The notes beneath the pieces were generated by a model that saw only the letters and a list, made by a program, of their open reading frames with translations, made no database searches and was not told the DNA's origin. From an uncultured Agathobacter sp. (GTDB lineage Bacteria > Bacillota > Clostridia > Lachnospirales > Lachnospiraceae), in NCBI GenBank assembly GCA_934365945.1, contig CAKRNE010000004.1, positions 62,001 through 126,000 on the forward strand: DNA of 64,000 nucleotides. Direction: 5' to 3'. Each line of letters begins with the position of its first letter. Positions within the stretch are counted from its first letter, which is position 1. Both the position numbers and the translations under genes were made by a program. This document shows, in pieces, positions 1-9,271 of this stretch.

Positions 1-963
1 CTTTTTCTGACAGGCTGCTCAGGTAAGAAGGATGATGGCACAGTCACCATAACGAATGTGTCATATGATCCGACACGAGAGTTTTACGAAAAATACAACA
101 AAATATTCGAGTCTTACTATGAGAGCGAGCATGGCAAAAAGATAAATGTGATTCAGTCACATGGCGGCTCGGGAGCACAGGCGCGTTCGGTTGTGGAGGG
201 CTGTAATGCAGATGTTGTCACACTGGCACTCGAGCATGACATAGACCTGATACAAAATACCGGCTTAATTGAAAAGGGTTGGATTGATGAGTTTCCAAAA
301 AGCTCTTCACCGTACACATCAACCATCGTTTTCCTTGTGAGAAAGGGCAATCCAAAGCATATAAGCGACTGGGATGACCTGGTGAAAAAGAATGTGGATG
401 TGATTACACCGGATCCAAAGAGCAGCGGTGGAGCCTGCTGGAATTTCCTTGCAGCGCTAAGCTATGCAAAGACAAACTATGACAGCCAAAAGGAACAGAA
501 ATCGTTTATGAAGAAGCTGTATGAAAATGTCACAATTATGGATTCGGGTGCCAGAGGCTCAACAACTACATTTGTGGAAAACGGACAGGGAGATGTGCTC
601 ATAGCGTGGGAAAACGAGGCACTTACGACCATGGATTCATATCCGGGCAAGTATGAGATAGTGAATCCGTCCGTCAGCATCTTAGCGCAGCCGTCTGTTG
701 CCATTGTGGATGACAATGCAAAGAGCAATGGAACAGAAGCTGCGGGTAAAGAGTACTTACAGTATCTCTACAGTGATGAGGCACAGAGGCTGATTGGAGA
801 GAGTGGCTACAGACCAACCAATCAGGACATATTAAATCAGTTTTCCGACAAGTTTGATTTGAATATCAGGCTTTGGAGCATAGATGATTACGGCGGATGG
901 GATGAAGCCTACAAGACATATTTTGATGATGGAGCAATGTTCGATGAAATTTACGGCAACTGA
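1..963 (+). CDS. sbp: Sulfate-binding lipoprotein of the sulfate ABC transporter (5' end cut by window)
   Basis: This is the extracellular substrate-binding protein of a sulfate/thiosulfate importer. The reading frame is open from base 1, so the start lies outside the window. The first visible residues contain a lipobox (LTGC), giving a lipid-anchored cysteine as expected in a Gram-positive. The mature part has the family hallmarks NVSYDPTREFY near the start and QSHGGSGAQAR, followed by ADVVTLALEHDID, which in characterised Sbp proteins line the sulfate pocket. About 320 codons are present, so little beyond the signal peptide is missing. The next gene overlaps its end by 20 bp. Molybdate binding is the main alternative but is less likely because the locus also carries sulfate-activation genes. 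Confidence 0.93.
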   Translation, partial: LFLTGCSGKKDDGTVTITNVSYDPTREFYEKYNKIFESYYESEHGKKINVIQSHGGSGAQARSVVEGCNADVVTLALEHDIDLIQNTGLIEKGWIDEFPKSSSPYTSTIVFLVRKGNPKHISDWDDLVKKNVDVITPDPKSSGGACWNFLAALSYAKTNYDSQKEQKSFMKKLYENVTIMDSGARGSTTTFVENGQGDVLIAWENEALTTMDSYPGKYEIVNPSVSILAQPSVAIVDDNAKSNGTEAAGKEYLQYLYSDEAQRLIGESGYRPTNQDILNQFSDKFDLNIRLWSIDDYGGWDEAYKTYFDDGAMFDEIYGN

Positions 964-1822
964 TAAAACAGCAAAAAAGAAAACTAAATCAAAGAACATA
1001 AAGACCAGAGTTATACCGGGCTACCATCTTTCACTTGGGATAGTGGTCACGATGCTTTCAGTCATCGTACTCATTCCGCTGGCATCAGTGCTTGTATATT
1101 CGCTAAAGATATCACCCGGCGATTTTGTGGCACTTATCATGAAAGAGAATGTGAGGAATGCCTTTATCACAAGCATCACCTCGTCATTTATCGCAGCGAT
1201 TATAAATGTGGTATTTGGACTCATCGTCGCATGGACGCTTGTGAAGTACGATTTCCCCGGAAAATGGCTGCTTGACGGACTCATAGAGCTTCCGTTTGCA
1301 CTGCCGACAGCGGTTGCGGGCATCACGCTCTCAAAGCTGTACTCGGGCACAGGCTTTTTTGGCAAGGGCCTAAGCAAGCTTGGAATAGATGTGGCTTACA
1401 CACAGGCAGGAATAGTTGTGGCACTGGTTTTTGTAGGCATTCCCTTCGTAATAAGAGCTGTACAGCCGGTGCTTGAAAAGATGGATAATACATATGAGGA
1501 GGCCGCCTATATGCTTGGCGCCACACCCTCTAAGACCTTTTTTAAGGTAATACTTCCGGAGCTTCGCCCGGCACTCTTAACAGGCTTTGGTCTTGCCTTT
1601 GCCCGAGGCATAGGAGAGTACGGAAGCGTCATCTACATATCAGGCAACAGTGCAAGGCACAGGACACAGGTGGTATCATACGTCATCATGCAGAAGCTTA
1701 GCTATATAGATTATGCCAGCGCGACTGCAATAGCACTTGTGATGCTTGTCATATCATTTTTACTGCTGCTATTTGTAAACATAGTGCAGGTTAAACAGTC
1801 ACAGCGCACTAATTTGTTGTAG
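944..1822 (+). CDS. cysT: Sulfate ABC transporter permease CysT
   Basis: One of two membrane subunits of the sulfate importer, 292 aa. Hydrophobic segments alternate through the protein, and the cytoplasmic EAA-type loop is visible as YEEAAYMLGATPSKTF about two thirds along, the part that docks on the ATPase. I place the start at 944 because GGAG at 931-934 lies 9 bases before it. A longer frame opens at 884 but would overlap the upstream gene by 80 bp with no ribosome binding site. It overlaps the binding-protein gene by 20 bp, so translation of the two is probably coupled. Confidence 0.92.
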   Translation: MKFTATDKTAKKKTKSKNIKTRVIPGYHLSLGIVVTMLSVIVLIPLASVLVYSLKISPGDFVALIMKENVRNAFITSITSSFIAAIINVVFGLIVAWTLVKYDFPGKWLLDGLIELPFALPTAVAGITLSKLYSGTGFFGKGLSKLGIDVAYTQAGIVVALVFVGIPFVIRAVQPVLEKMDNTYEEAAYMLGATPSKTFFKVILPELRPALLTGFGLAFARGIGEYGSVIYISGNSARHRTQVVSYVIMQKLSYIDYASATAIALVMLVISFLLLLFVNIVQVKQSQRTNLL

Positions 1823-1877
1823 AAGGCTGCATATAAATCAAATGCGATGCACACAAACAGGAAAGGAGCACAATGAG

Positions 1878-2732
1878 ATGAACGAACAGGTAAAGCTTGA
1901 AAGAAGAAAAAAGATCACAAAGATAATACTTGTCACTGTCACGGTGCTCTTCATATTTGTCATGCTTGTAGTTCCGTTTTTTTCTGTGATGGCAAGTGCC
2001 TTAAAGGAGGGGCTTGGATTCTATCTGAAAGCTATCTCCACAAGCTACGTGCTTTCAGCACTCAAGGTAACTTTGATAGCAACAGTTTTTGCGGTAGTTA
2101 TCAACACCTTCTTTGGAATATGGACAGCGTGGCTGTTGACCAGGTTTTCGTTTAAAGGAAAGCAAGTGCTTGCAACACTCATTGATATACCGTTTTCGAT
2201 TTCTCCGGTCATCGTAGGACTTGCGTATCTTATGACCTTCGGACGGCTCGGATGGTTTTATCCGGTTATCAGATGGTTCAATGAGCTCTTCGGTACGAAT
2301 GTGAGAATCACCTTCGCGATACCCGGAGTTGTGCTTGCCACGATATTTGTCACATTTCCTTATGTGTCAAGGGAAATCATCCCGGTGCTCAATGCAGAGG
2401 GAAAGGACGAGGAAGAGGCAGCAGCGCTGATGGGAGCATCCGGCTTTACGATATTTCGGAAAATAACGCTTCCGCAGATGAAGTGGAGCCTGATTTACGG
2501 AATTATACTTTGTACGGCGAGAGCTCTCGGAGAGTTCGGTGCGGTAAATGCGCTCTCGAAGACGAGAGGTGAGACATTTACACTGCCGCTTGAGATTGAT
2601 GCCTTGTATATGTCGGGCACAGACAGCTCGATAACATCGGCATTTGCTGTATCGTCGATACTGTTAATTATTGCATTGATCATTCTTTTTGCAAGAAATA
2701 TAGTTGAGCATAAATTTAAGAAATTACACTGA
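1878..2732 (+). CDS. cysW: Sulfate ABC transporter permease CysW
   Basis: Second membrane subunit of the sulfate importer, 284 aa. After a basic N-terminus it has several transmembrane stretches and the ATPase-docking loop EEEAAALMGASGFTIF, followed by ALGEFGAV, a sequence typical of CysW and CysT permeases. The start at 1878 is chosen for GGAG at 1865-1868, 9 bases upstream; an in-frame codon at 1842 has no such site. It follows cysT after 55 bp and precedes the ATPase gene, giving the usual T-W-A order. Confidence 0.92.
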   Translation: MNEQVKLERRKKITKIILVTVTVLFIFVMLVVPFFSVMASALKEGLGFYLKAISTSYVLSALKVTLIATVFAVVINTFFGIWTAWLLTRFSFKGKQVLATLIDIPFSISPVIVGLAYLMTFGRLGWFYPVIRWFNELFGTNVRITFAIPGVVLATIFVTFPYVSREIIPVLNAEGKDEEEAAALMGASGFTIFRKITLPQMKWSLIYGIILCTARALGEFGAVNALSKTRGETFTLPLEIDALYMSGTDSSITSAFAVSSILLIIALIILFARNIVEHKFKKLH

Positions 2733-2804
2733 GATATGTTTGGAAAATATGATTTACACTAATAAAATCTGCTGCAAGGGAAAAGCAGGAAGGAGATAAC
2801 GTAT

Positions 2805-3866
2805 ATGTACGTTGAGATGAAAAATATATACAAAAAATACGGAGACTTCCTGGCATCCGACAATGTGAGCTTTGGAGTGGAAAAGGGAAAGCTTGTGGCG
2901 CTGCTTGGTCCGTCCGGCAGTGGCAAGACAACACTTCTTCGTATGATAGCAGGGCTTGAGACGCCAAATTCAGGTGACATATATATAGATGGAAAGCGGG
3001 TGAATGATATTCCGGCCTCGAAGAGAGGCATAGGCTTTGTGTTTCAGAACTATGCGCTGTTTCGATACATGACAATATACGACAATGTGGCATTTGGGCT
3101 GGAGCTTCAGAAGATGCCGAAAAAGCTCATAAAGGAGCGTGTTACCAAGCTTCTTGAGATGACAGGCTTATCGGGGCTTGAAAAGAGATATCCGAATCAG
3201 CTTTCCGGAGGACAGCGTCAGAGAGTGGCATTTGCAAGGGCGCTGGCGCCGAATCCACAGGTGCTCTTACTGGATGAGCCATTTGCCGCGATAGATGCAA
3301 AGGTGAGAGGTGAGCTTCGTACCTGGCTGAAGGAGCTTGTTGAAAAGCTTGGAATCACAAGCATTTTCGTCACACATGACCAGGATGAGGCTGTTGAGGT
3401 GGCAGATGAAATCATTATCACAAACCACGGCACGATAGAGCAGATGGGTACACCTCTTGAGATATACAAATCACCTGATACACCTTTTGTGGCGCAGTTT
3501 ATAGGACACACCACAGTCGTTGAAAACTATGACAGGCTAAAGGGCTTTGACAGGATAGAAAATGCCGACAAGGCGGTAATCAGACCTGAGTTTATCAAGA
3601 TATCAAAGAGTGGCAACTTAGACCGCTATCAGTCAGCGGCAGAGGAGGGCATCGTAACAGATGTGGTATTCAGAGGAAACAGGATGGATATCACAGTCAG
3701 CATAAACGGCATCGAGGTAGTCGGTGAGCGTTCGCTCGAAAAGGATCTGATATCGGTCGGAGAGAAAGTACATGTGCTGATTTACAGGCTGTATATATTT
3801 GATGAAGAGAAAACATACCTGATGGAAAACAGCGAGATGCAGGAGCAGGATGTATTCTATATCTAG
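2805..3866 (+). CDS. cysA: Sulfate ABC transporter ATP-binding protein CysA
   Basis: The cytoplasmic ATPase that powers sulfate import, 353 aa, the normal length. It shows Walker A GPSGSGKTT near residue 37, the signature LSGGQRQRVAFARAL near 132, Walker B VLLLDEPFAAID and the switch histidine in FVTHDQDEA. The region after residue 235 matches the regulatory domain of CysA/PotA-type ATPases and ends with a TOBE-like stretch. AAGGAGA sits just upstream of the start. It is the last transport gene before the reduction and activation genes. Confidence 0.94.
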   Translation: MYVEMKNIYKKYGDFLASDNVSFGVEKGKLVALLGPSGSGKTTLLRMIAGLETPNSGDIYIDGKRVNDIPASKRGIGFVFQNYALFRYMTIYDNVAFGLELQKMPKKLIKERVTKLLEMTGLSGLEKRYPNQLSGGQRQRVAFARALAPNPQVLLLDEPFAAIDAKVRGELRTWLKELVEKLGITSIFVTHDQDEAVEVADEIIITNHGTIEQMGTPLEIYKSPDTPFVAQFIGHTTVVENYDRLKGFDRIENADKAVIRPEFIKISKSGNLDRYQSAAEEGIVTDVVFRGNRMDITVSINGIEVVGERSLEKDLISVGEKVHVLIYRLYIFDEEKTYLMENSEMQEQDVFYI

Positions 3867-3918
3867 ATATAAGAATAGTTTAAGGCTTGTGATTCAAAGA
3901 GGAAGCAGAGGGAGATAA

Positions 3919-5628
3919 ATGAAGATAGAAAACAAAAAAATCCTACACACGGATATCCTCATAATCGGTGGAGGCACGGCGGGCTGTTATGCGGCGCTCA
4001 CCATCCGTGAGAAATCGGATTATTCGATTATAATTGCAGAGAAGGCAAACATAAAGCGAAGCGGATGCCTTGCAGCAGGTGTCAATGCGATAAATGCATA
4101 CATAGTAAAGGGCAGAAAGCCTGAGGACTATGTGGACTACGCCAAAAAGGATGCTGACGGTATAGTAAGGGAAGACTTACTCATGACTATGTCAGAGGGC
4201 TTAAACCGTGTGACGGACAAGATGGAAAAGCTTGGACTTGTCATATTAAAGGATGAAAACGGTGAGTATGTAGCCAGAGGAAACCGCAATATCAAGATAA
4301 ACGGCGAGAACATGAAGCCTCTTTTGGCAGAAGCTGTTTCAAAGCTTACGGACTGTACGGTGATAAACAGAATCAATATCACAGACTACATAGTTGAGAA
4401 CAATACCATAAAGGGTGCATACGGATTTTCAATCGAGGATGCGACAGCCTATGAAATCAGAGCCAAAAAGGTGCTCTGTGCAACAGGCGGAGCGGCCGGA
4501 TTGTACAGACCAAACAATCCGGGCTTTTCAAGGCACAAGATGTGGTATCCGCCGTTTAATACAGGCGCGGGATATGCGATGGGCATAAGAAGCGGCGCTG
4601 AGATGACTACCTTTGAGATGAGATTTATCGCACTCAGATGCAAGGACACCATCGCACCGACAGGAACAATCGCACAGGGAGTCGGGGCAAAGCAGGTCAA
4701 TTCTCTTGGAGAGGTTTACGAGACAAAATACGGCCTCACCACATCAGAGCGTGTATACGGAACTGTCATGGAAAATCTGGAGGGAAGAGGCCCTTGCTAC
4801 TTAAGGACAGAGGGCATTTCGCCACAGCAGGATGAGTCATTAAGAAAGGCATATCTCAACATGGCACCGAGCCAGACACTCAAGTGGGTGGAGGCAGGTA
4901 AGAATCCAAGTGAGCAGAACGTGGAGATAGAGGGCACTGAGCCGTATATTGTAGGTGGCCACACAGCGAGCGGCTACTGGGTTAATACCGAGCGTGAGAC
5001 AACAATCCACGGACTCTATGCTGCTGGAGATGTGGCAGGAGGATGTCCGCAGAAATACGTTACAGGAGCCATGGTAGAGGGTGAAATCGCCGCGATAGAT
5101 ATGGTGTCAAAGCTTGATGCAGAAAGTGGTGATACCAAAAAGCAGCAGGCAGATACATCTGATGAGAAAAATGCTCTTGAAGCAAAGGCGGCCGAGTACG
5201 ACCATTTCCTTACTGAAAGGTCTCAGATGTTTACAACAGAGGCTATCGAGGAAGCCATGCAGAAGGTCATGGACAACTACGCAGGCGGCATTTCCACACA
5301 TTACCAGTTCAACGGCAAGCAGCTTGCGCTGGCAAAGGAAAAGATAAATCATCTGATAGAGCTGACCGGTGATTTATACGCATCGGATATGCATGAGCTT
5401 ATGTTCATATATGAGCTTAAGGAGCGGCTTACGGTATGTCTTTCGGTCATAGCGCATCTTGGTGCGAGAAAGGAGACCAGATGGCACAGCTTTGCAGAGA
5501 ATCTGGATTATCCGGATAAGAGTGATGACTGGATGAAATACGTCAATTCCAAATACGAAAACGGACAGCTACACATGATTTACAGAGAGCTTGTCGGAAG
5601 GGAGGCGCGTTATGAGCATAATGATTGA
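3919..5628 (+). CDS. aprA: AprA-like adenylylsulfate reductase flavoprotein subunit
   Basis: A 569-aa FAD protein of the fumarate reductase/succinate dehydrogenase flavoprotein superfamily. The dinucleotide-binding motif ILIIGGGTAGCYAA is at residues 14-27, and VVGGHTASGYWV followed by GLYAAGDVAGG near residue 370 is the conserved C-terminal FAD contact. Its position between sulfate transport and sulfate adenylyltransferase, and its overlap with a small ferredoxin, support reduction of adenosine 5'-phosphosulfate to sulfite and AMP. Family members in sulfate reducers are somewhat longer. The assimilatory role is inferred from context. A fumarate-reductase-like enzyme with another substrate is the alternative. 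Confidence 0.8.
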   Translation: MKIENKKILHTDILIIGGGTAGCYAALTIREKSDYSIIIAEKANIKRSGCLAAGVNAINAYIVKGRKPEDYVDYAKKDADGIVREDLLMTMSEGLNRVTDKMEKLGLVILKDENGEYVARGNRNIKINGENMKPLLAEAVSKLTDCTVINRINITDYIVENNTIKGAYGFSIEDATAYEIRAKKVLCATGGAAGLYRPNNPGFSRHKMWYPPFNTGAGYAMGIRSGAEMTTFEMRFIALRCKDTIAPTGTIAQGVGAKQVNSLGEVYETKYGLTTSERVYGTVMENLEGRGPCYLRTEGISPQQDESLRKAYLNMAPSQTLKWVEAGKNPSEQNVEIEGTEPYIVGGHTASGYWVNTERETTIHGLYAAGDVAGGCPQKYVTGAMVEGEIAAIDMVSKLDAESGDTKKQQADTSDEKNALEAKAAEYDHFLTERSQMFTTEAIEEAMQKVMDNYAGGISTHYQFNGKQLALAKEKINHLIELTGDLYASDMHELMFIYELKERLTVCLSVIAHLGARKETRWHSFAENLDYPDKSDDWMKYVNSKYENGQLHMIYRELVGREARYEHND

Positions 5629-5926
5629 TAAAGCAAAGTGTAAGGGCTGTGGCATGTGCACAAGTGTATGCCCGGGAAGCCTGATATATCAGGACTCAGA
5701 GAAAAAAGCCTTTATCAAATATCCCAAGGACTGCTGGGGCTGTGCCTCATGCATAAAGGAATGTCATTTTGGCGCTATTGCTCTTTATCTTGGAGCAGAC
5801 ATAGGAGGCATGGGAAGTCTCATGACAGTAAGAAGCACACCGGATACGCTGACCTGGGATATCAAAAAGCGCGACGGAAGTGAGGAAGAGATTCTTATCA
5901 ACAAGAAGGAATCCAATAAATATTAA
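5612..5926 (+). CDS. aprB: AprB-like ferredoxin subunit with two 4Fe-4S clusters
   Basis: A 104-aa electron-transfer protein. It has two cysteine sets of the form CX2CX2CX3[12 protein letters not shown] near the start and [11 protein letters not shown] about 33 residues later, each expected to hold a 4Fe-4S cluster. The tail after residue 60 lacks cysteines and resembles the C-terminal arm that wraps AprA in known complexes. The start at 5612 follows GGAGG at 5601-5605. It overlaps the AprA-like gene by 17 bp, which suggests a coupled heterodimer. Confidence 0.83.
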   Translation: MSIMIDKAKCKGCGMCTSVCPGSLIYQDSEKKAFIKYPKDCWGCASCIKECHFGAIALYLGADIGGMGSLMTVRSTPDTLTWDIKKRDGSEEEILINKKESNKY

Positions 5927-5946
5927 AGAAAAGGATGGTAACAGAC

Positions 5947-6846
5947 ATGGGTGAATTATCACATCTTGACGAACTCGAAGCAGAGGCAATATACATAATA
6001 CGTGAAGTAGCCGCAGAGTGCGAGAAGCCGGTTATGTTGTACTCAATTGGAAAGGACAGCTCAGTAATGCTTCATCTTGCAATGAAGGCATTTTATCCGG
6101 AGAAGCCGCCATTTCCGTTTTTACATGTAAATACAACCTGGAAATTCCATGAGATGATAGAATTCAGAGATCGTATCGCCAAGGAAAAGGGTATTGAGAT
6201 GCTTGAATATATAAATCAGGACGGTGTAAAGCAGGGCATCAATCCGTTTGACCACGGCTCAGCATACACAGATATCATGAAGACACAGGCGCTCAAGCAG
6301 GCGCTCGACAAATACGGCTTTACGGCAGCGTTTGGCGGCGGTCGAAGAGACGAGGAGAAATCAAGAGCCAAGGAGAGAATCTTTTCCTTCAGAAATGAAA
6401 ACCACGCATGGGATCCAAAGAACCAGCGCCCTGAGATGTGGAAGCTCTACAACTCAAGGATCAAAAAGGGTCAGGAGGTGCGAGTTTTCCCACTGTCAAA
6501 CTGGACAGAGAAGGATATCTGGCAGTATATAAAGAGAGAGAATATCGAGATTCCTTCACTTTACTTTGCAAAGGAAAGACCTGTCGTATACAGAGACGGC
6601 AACATCATCATGGTAGATGACGACAGAATGAAGCTTCGTCCGGGTGAGAAAATCCAGATGAAGAGTGTGCGTTTCAGAACACTCGGCTGCTACCCACTGA
6701 CAGGTGGTGTGGAGTCGACAGCGGATACACTTGATGAGATTATTGATGAGACACTCAGTGCTGTTTCCTCAGAGAGAACCACCCGTGTCATTGACAACGA
6801 GGCGGCAGGCAGCATGGAAAGAAGAAAGAGGGAGGGATATTTCTAA
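5947..6846 (+). CDS. cysD: Sulfate adenylyltransferase subunit 2
   Basis: Catalytic subunit of ATP sulfurylase, which makes adenosine 5'-phosphosulfate from ATP and sulfate; 299 aa. The PP-loop nucleotide-binding motif [12 protein letters not shown] lies near residues 36-47, and [16 protein letters not shown] and [14 protein letters not shown] are strongly conserved CysD sequences. The start at 5947 is preferred to an ATG at 5935, which lies on top of the AAGGA sequence that should serve as ribosome binding site. The next gene, cysN, starts right after the stop codon, consistent with the CysDN complex. Confidence 0.93.
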   Translation: MGELSHLDELEAEAIYIIREVAAECEKPVMLYSIGKDSSVMLHLAMKAFYPEKPPFPFLHVNTTWKFHEMIEFRDRIAKEKGIEMLEYINQDGVKQGINPFDHGSAYTDIMKTQALKQALDKYGFTAAFGGGRRDEEKSRAKERIFSFRNENHAWDPKNQRPEMWKLYNSRIKKGQEVRVFPLSNWTEKDIWQYIKRENIEIPSLYFAKERPVVYRDGNIIMVDDDRMKLRPGEKIQMKSVRFRTLGCYPLTGGVESTADTLDEIIDETLSAVSSERTTRVIDNEAAGSMERRKREGYF

Positions 6847-6847
6847 A

Positions 6848-8488
6848 ATGAGCGGATTACTTAAATTTATTACATGCGGAAGCGTGGACGACGGAAAATC
6901 AACTCTGATCGGACATATATTATACGATTCAAAGCTGCTCTATGCAGATCAGGAAAAGGCATTGGAGCTCGACAGTAAGGTCGGCAGCCGTGGCGGTGCC
7001 ATCGACTACTCACTCCTTCTCGACGGACTGATGGCAGAGAGAGAGCAGGGTATCACAATCGATGTAGCTTATCGTTACTTCACAACAGATAAGAGAAGCT
7101 TTATCGTGGCAGATACACCGGGCCATGAGGAGTACACAAGAAACATGGCTGTAGGTGCATCCTTTGCAGACCTTGCGGTAATTTTAATAGATGCAAAGCA
7201 GGGTGTATTGGTTCAGACAAGAAGACACGCAAGAATCTGCGCGCTTATGGGAATCAATTACTTTGTATTTGCAGTAAACAAGATGGATCTTGTGGGCTAC
7301 GACGAGAAGCGTTTCGATGAAATCACAAAGCAGATTGTTGAGCTTACAAAGGAGCTTGAGCTTAAAAATGTAGTAATCATTCCTGTTTCTGCAACAGAGG
7401 GTGACAACGTAACAACAAAGTCAGAAAATATCCCATGGTACAAGGGACCGGCTCTTTTATCATACCTCGAGGATGTTGACATAAAGGATGAGAACGAGGA
7501 AGAGGGCTTTTTCATGCCTGTACAGAGAGTATGCCGTCCTGACCACACCTTCCGTGGCTTCCAGGGCCAGATAGAGGCAGGAGAGGTAAAGGTGGGAGAT
7601 GAAATCACCACACTGCCAAGCAATGAGACAGCCCATGTAAAGAGCATCCATGTGGGCGATAAGCTAAGCGATAGCGCATTTACAGGCCAGCCTGTTACAA
7701 TCCAGCTCGACAGAGAGGTGGACGTATCAAGAGGCTGCGTGCTCACAATCGGTTCAGGCGCAAAGGTTGCTTCATCCATCACAGCTACAATACTCTGGAT
7801 GGATGACGATGAGCTCTTCAAGGGAAAGAACTTCTTCTTCAAGCTTGGTACCAAGTCGATACCGGGTATCGTGACAGAAATAGAGCATACCATCGATGTA
7901 AACACAGGTGAGGAAAAGCCTGCCGACAAGCTCAAAAAGAACGAGATAGCAGTTGTAAAGATTGCGTTCTCCGACAAGATAGTCTGCGATAAGTTCAAAA
8001 ACCACAAGACACTCGGTGAGTTTATCTTAATCGACCGTGTGACGGATATGACATCTGCCTGCGGTGTAGTCGAAGAGGTACACACAGAGGAAAGCGGCCT
8101 CTATGAGGGCAGAGTAGACAGAAATGTCAGAGCCGCAATCAAGGGCCAGAAGGCAATCACCGCCGTATTCGTAGACGGAGTGGATGGTGTAAACCGCGGC
8201 TTTGTGGAGGATGTAGAGAAAGCCTTGAATATAGACGGACGTCATACATATCTCTACGCACCAAAGGAGGGTGAGGACTTCGTCAATGTAGTCAAGCACC
8301 TAAGCCATGCCGGAATACTCGTGCTTTTACTCATCAGCCAAAAGCAGGAGAAGGAGCTTGCTGCCGACAAGGTTGAGTTCACAAAGGACTGGAACAAAAA
8401 CGGAAAAGATGTGGACAAGGTTGCGGAGTTTATCAAGAAGCAGTCAGTATATGACGGCGTGATCGTAAACACAAGTGAGTATATCTAA
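6848..8488 (+). CDS. cysN: Sulfate adenylyltransferase subunit 1 (GTPase) with a degenerate CysC-like tail
   Basis: The regulatory GTPase of ATP sulfurylase, 546 aa. GTP-binding motifs are GSVDDGKSTL (residues 11-20), DTPGHEEY (about 90) and NKMD (about 144), followed by EF-Tu-like beta-barrel domains. The protein runs roughly 100 residues past the usual CysN end. That tail resembles the APS kinase domain of CysNC fusions, with GRHTYLYAP and LSHAGILVLLLIS in matching order, but the kinase P-loop GXXGXGKS is replaced by VDGVDGVNRG. It is therefore probably not a kinase, which fits a pathway using AprAB directly on APS. Start chosen for GGAGGG at 6831-6836. Confidence 0.92.
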   Translation: MSGLLKFITCGSVDDGKSTLIGHILYDSKLLYADQEKALELDSKVGSRGGAIDYSLLLDGLMAEREQGITIDVAYRYFTTDKRSFIVADTPGHEEYTRNMAVGASFADLAVILIDAKQGVLVQTRRHARICALMGINYFVFAVNKMDLVGYDEKRFDEITKQIVELTKELELKNVVIIPVSATEGDNVTTKSENIPWYKGPALLSYLEDVDIKDENEEEGFFMPVQRVCRPDHTFRGFQGQIEAGEVKVGDEITTLPSNETAHVKSIHVGDKLSDSAFTGQPVTIQLDREVDVSRGCVLTIGSGAKVASSITATILWMDDDELFKGKNFFFKLGTKSIPGIVTEIEHTIDVNTGEEKPADKLKKNEIAVVKIAFSDKIVCDKFKNHKTLGEFILIDRVTDMTSACGVVEEVHTEESGLYEGRVDRNVRAAIKGQKAITAVFVDGVDGVNRGFVEDVEKALNIDGRHTYLYAPKEGEDFVNVVKHLSHAGILVLLLISQKQEKELAADKVEFTKDWNKNGKDVDKVAEFIKKQSVYDGVIVNTSEYI

Positions 8489-8504
8489 TCCCCCAATTTC
8501 CACG

Positions 8505-8533
8505 TTGAAAAGCACGCCCTAATGTGGTAAAAT
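8505..8533 (+). promoter_or_regulatory. Sigma-A type promoter for pyrE
   Basis: TTGAAA at 8505-8510, a 17-base spacer and TAAAAT at 8528-8533 lie between cysN and pyrE. The position, about 45 bases before the pyrE start, suggests pyrE and the genes after it form a transcription unit separate from the sulfate operon. No obvious terminator follows cysN. Confidence 0.65.
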
Positions 8534-8579
8534 TGACTCAGATATTTAAAAGAAAACCACACAGGAGGATTAACATACA

Positions 8580-9260
8580 ATGGAAAGCTACAAGAGCGAA
8601 TTTATAGACTTTATGGTAGAGAGTGACGTGCTGAAATTCGGAGATTTCACACTTAAGAGCGGTCGTAAATCACCATTTTTCATGAATGCGGGAGCATATG
8701 TGACAGGCTCACAGCTTAAGAGACTCGGAGAGTACTACGCAAAGGCTATCCATGCAAACTACGGTGATGACTTTGATGTATTATTCGGACCTGCATACAA
8801 GGGAATTCCGCTTGCAGTGGTAACAGCCATCGCATACCATGAGCTCTATGGCAAAGAGGTGCGCTACTGCTCAGACAGAAAAGAAGCAAAGGATCACGGC
8901 GCAGACAAGGGTGGCTTCCTTGGAAGCAAGCTTAAGGATGGCGACAGAGTAGTCATGATAGAGGATGTCACCACATCCGGCAAATCAATGGAGGAGACAG
9001 TACCAAAGGTAAGAGAAGCTGCTGATGTTACAATCGTGGGTCTTATGGTGAGCCTTAACAGAATGGAAGTCGGACAGGGCGGAAAGGTGAGCGCTCTTGA
9101 TGAGATTCATGAGAAGTACGGCTTTGAGGGCAAGGCTATCGTCACAATGGCAGAGGTCACAGAGTATCTCTACAACAGAGAGCATGATGGCAGGGTAGTC
9201 ATCGACGATACAATCAAGGCAGCGATAGACGAGTACTATAAGCAGTACGGCTGCAAATAG
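8580..9260 (+). CDS. pyrE: Orotate phosphoribosyltransferase
   Basis: Converts orotate and PRPP to OMP in pyrimidine synthesis; 226 aa, normal length. The PRPP-binding motif is seen as VMIEDVTTSGKSMEE near residue 120, and the N-terminal FGDFTLKSGRKSPFFMN is characteristic of the family. AGGAGG lies 11 bases upstream of the start. It has its own promoter and is followed after 11 bp by a small membrane protein gene. No other pyr gene lies in the window. Confidence 0.95.
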   Translation: MESYKSEFIDFMVESDVLKFGDFTLKSGRKSPFFMNAGAYVTGSQLKRLGEYYAKAIHANYGDDFDVLFGPAYKGIPLAVVTAIAYHELYGKEVRYCSDRKEAKDHGADKGGFLGSKLKDGDRVVMIEDVTTSGKSMEETVPKVREAADVTIVGLMVSLNRMEVGQGGKVSALDEIHEKYGFEGKAIVTMAEVTEYLYNREHDGRVVIDDTIKAAIDEYYKQYGCK

Positions 9261-9271
9261 GAGAATACAAA

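Noticed and set aside
7297-8085. Long minus-strand open frame inside cysN
   Set aside because: Serine/threonine-rich shadow of a well-supported GTPase gene, with no ribosome binding site.
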